Shown: one piece after another, positions 62,574-64,000 of the stretch
How the letters are laid out: each line of letters opens with the position of its first letter
How positions within the stretch are numbered: the first letter of the stretch is position 1
From: Fredinandcohnia onubensis
Lineage (GTDB): Bacteria > Bacillota > Bacilli > Bacillales > Bacillaceae_L
Assembly: GCF_031181385.1 (NCBI RefSeq)
Contig: NZ_JAPSKV010000007.1
Location: 62,001-126,000 of the forward strand
Direction: 5' to 3'
DNA length: 64,000 nucleotides
Notes under the pieces: model-generated
The model's input: the letters and a program-made list of their open reading frames with translations, nothing else
Databases searched by the model: none
Told to the model about the DNA's origin: nothing
Position numbers and translations under genes: made by a program

Positions 62574-63678
62574 CCAAAAGCCCTCCTTGTAACTTATTTA
62601 CGTTCAGATTCACTTCAGATTGAGCATCAAATAAATGAAATCTGTTGTTTCGAACGGATAACTCCACATGGTCACCAGGCTGAACCTCAACCTCCGGGCT
62701 AACTAATGCTCGGATGGTGTGTTCACCTATAGTTGCACTTAATAATGTATCTCGTCCAATCCGCTCAACCATTTCTACTTTTGCTTTCAGAGAAAAAGTC
62801 GCGTTATGATCCGTGATTGTCCAATCTTCGGCACGTACACCTAGAATCATTTTGCTTGATGTAGAAAATTCTGTATTAAAAGGCAGGTCAATTGTAAAAG
62901 ACTCGTCCGATTTATCAACCGTAAAAACGGATTGTTCCTGATTATATGAAACTTGAATAATATTAATAGGTGGGCTTCCCATAAACTTTCCAACAAAGGC
63001 ATTGACCGGATGATCATACATTTCTTGTGGTGGACTATACTGCTGATATTTTCCGTCCTTCATTAATAAAATTCTGTCGGAGATGCTCATGGCTTCTTCC
63101 TGGTCATGAGTAACGAAAATCGTTGTTATACCGACTTCCTGCTGTATCCGACGAATTTCTTCACGCATTTCTAAACGTAAGCGTGCGTCTAGATTTGAAA
63201 GAGGCTCATCCAAAAGTAATAATGATGGCTTTTTAACAAGAGCACGTGCTATCGCAACACGTTGTTGCTGTCCACCAGAAAGTTGTTTTGGTTTACGGTC
63301 AAGTAGATGATCAATTTGAACAAGCTTTGCCATTTCAATGGCTCTTTCTTCAGCTTCTTTTTTTGGTATTTTAGTCATTTTTAAAGGAAACATGATATTT
63401 TTAAGCACCGTCATATGTGGATAAAGTGCATAGTTTTGGAAAACCATGCCAATTCCTCGGTTTTCTGGTTCAATGTTATTTACTAATTTATCACCGAAAT
63501 ATAACTCACCCGAAGTTGGCTTATATAAACCTGCTAACATGAATAATGTTGTACTTTTACCGCATCCACTAGGTCCAAGAAGACAAACGAGTTCACCTTC
63601 ATTAATTGTGACATTTAAATTATCAACCGCGGTCACATCATCAAATTTCATGGATATATCTTTTAACTTTAGTTTCAA
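62548..63678 (-). CDS. ABC importer ATPase, UgpC/MsmX-like
   Basis: The 376-aa protein has Walker A GPSGCGKST (about 35-43), Q-loop VFQNYALYPHMTV, signature LSGGQQQRVAIARAL, Walker B LLLLDEPLSNLDA, and a C-terminal TOBE-like regulatory domain (about 290-360) with RAEDWTITDHNATF. It energises the importer encoded downstream. Having its own ATPase in the operon differs from Bacillus carbohydrate importers that share MsmX. TTG 63678 follows GGGGAGG. Confidence 0.91.
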   Translation of the reverse strand: MKLKLKDISMKFDDVTAVDNLNVTINEGELVCLLGPSGCGKSTTLFMLAGLYKPTSGELYFGDKLVNNIEPENRGIGMVFQNYALYPHMTVLKNIMFPLKMTKIPKKEAEERAIEMAKLVQIDHLLDRKPKQLSGGQQQRVAIARALVKKPSLLLLDEPLSNLDARLRLEMREEIRRIQQEVGITTIFVTHDQEEAMSISDRILLMKDGKYQQYSPPQEMYDHPVNAFVGKFMGSPPINIIQVSYNQEQSVFTVDKSDESFTIDLPFNTEFSTSSKMILGVRAEDWTITDHNATFSLKAKVEMVERIGRDTLLSATIGEHTIRALVSPEVEVQPGDHVELSVRNNRFHLFDAQSEVNLNVNKLQGGLLVESKTNII

Positions 63679-63828
63679 GGTGAAACCTCCCCAATAAAAT
63701 GTAATACCAAAGTCAACATTTCCATTTTATAGGTATTTTTTTAATCCCTTGTAAATAATTTGTAAAATAATAGTATGTAATCTTAATATTGCAGCTATTC
63801 AAGATGAGCTAAGTGAACAATAGAATTT

Positions 63829-63932
63829 GTAAAATACGTGAAAATGCGTGATTTTGTCTGAAGTCGAGCTAACTTCAGACAAGCAAGAGGAGAAACCGCG
63901 AGACTGTGTCTAAAGCCGAGCTAACTTCGTTC
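63829..63932. repeat. Tandem hairpin array 5, two degenerate units of 52 bp
   Basis: CGAGCTAACTTC recurs at 63865 and 63917, exactly 52 bp apart. The first unit holds GTCTGAAGT and ACTTCAGAC, a perfect 9-bp hairpin around CGAGCTA; the second is GTCTAAAGC-CGAGCTA-ACTTCG. It lies upstream of the importer operon, in the 322-bp region reaching the window end, where nothing else is seen. Confidence 0.75.
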
Positions 63933-64000
63933 GTTGTTTTCCAGTATCCCCTTCGCCCAAAATACAACTTTTGAACATTTAGTGAAATATATTTGACAAT

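Overview
The window looks like a chromosomal segment of a low-GC Gram-positive endospore-former of the family Bacillaceae. The basis is recognisable Bacillus-type genes (lia cell-envelope-stress operon, yfmM-type ABC-F, ywbE, yeeI-type YebC, asnO, gltB/gltD, pflBA, a SpoVB/YkvU-like flippase), strong AGGAGG ribosome binding sites, many TTG/GTG starts and U-tailed terminators. I see no rRNA, tRNA, phage, plasmid, CRISPR or intact insertion sequence. The genus cannot be fixed from the sequence alone.

Layout. 1-9.7 kb: partial TerC gene, an autorepressed-looking ArsR/SRPBCC pair, a PAS sensor kinase, two tandem MpsC-like (DUF2294) paralogues, a flippase, yfmM between two copies of a palindromic repeat, and a Cys-rich MarR / permease / 45-aa CC-peptide operon. 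9.8-18.6 kb: helD, a small membrane protein, and an aminobenzoyl-glutamate-type unit (AbgT transporter, AbgA, AbgB) divergent from a regulator I could not assign. 18.6-22.4 kb: a four-gene operon on the minus strand, namely a 6-TM HD-GYP protein, a 25-aa Cys/Trp/Gly peptide absent from the ORF track, a PqqD-like/M50 protease, and a 6-TM histidine kinase whose sensor domain is homologous to that of the HD-GYP protein. This is my main candidate for an undescribed peptide-signalling system. 22.7-26.3 kb: liaIH-FSR without liaG. 26.4-35 kb: DNA glycosylase, a DNA-binding protein fused to a degenerate F1-ATPase beta fold, CtaG-like protein, nitrilase/GNAT pair, polysaccharide deacetylase, ywbE, and an ECF sigma factor with probable anti-sigma protein. 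35-43.5 kb: pflBA behind a well-placed Fnr-type site, a D-2-hydroxyacid dehydrogenase, an M3-type peptidase with two tiny downstream genes, and yeeI. 43.5-55.2 kb: a nitrogen/diaminopimelate block asnO, gltB, gltD, dapL, dapF, glnA, all on the minus strand. 55.9-63.7 kb: AraC regulator, FrnE/DsbA protein, and a Ugp-like ABC importer with an MBL-fold hydrolase.

How genes work together. GltBD makes glutamate, GlnA makes glutamine, DapL uses glutamate to make LL-diaminopimelate, DapF epimerises it, and AsnO consumes glutamine; gltB and asnO share a near-identical promoter element. The lia genes form one stress module. In the peptide operon the simplest reading is that the PqqD/M50 protein handles the peptide and that the paired membrane sensor domains perceive it; this is inference.

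Between genes lie five arrays of tandem hairpin repeats (about 1.5, 27.2, 39, 55.6 and 63.9 kb). Their sequences are unrelated, yet all have a 52-53 bp period (104 bp as an A/B dimer in one), close to five helical turns of DNA. A separate family of palindromes built on GGGACRGGTCC / GGGACGGTTC is scattered at about 6.3, 8.0, 32.6, 40.4 and 42.6 kb.
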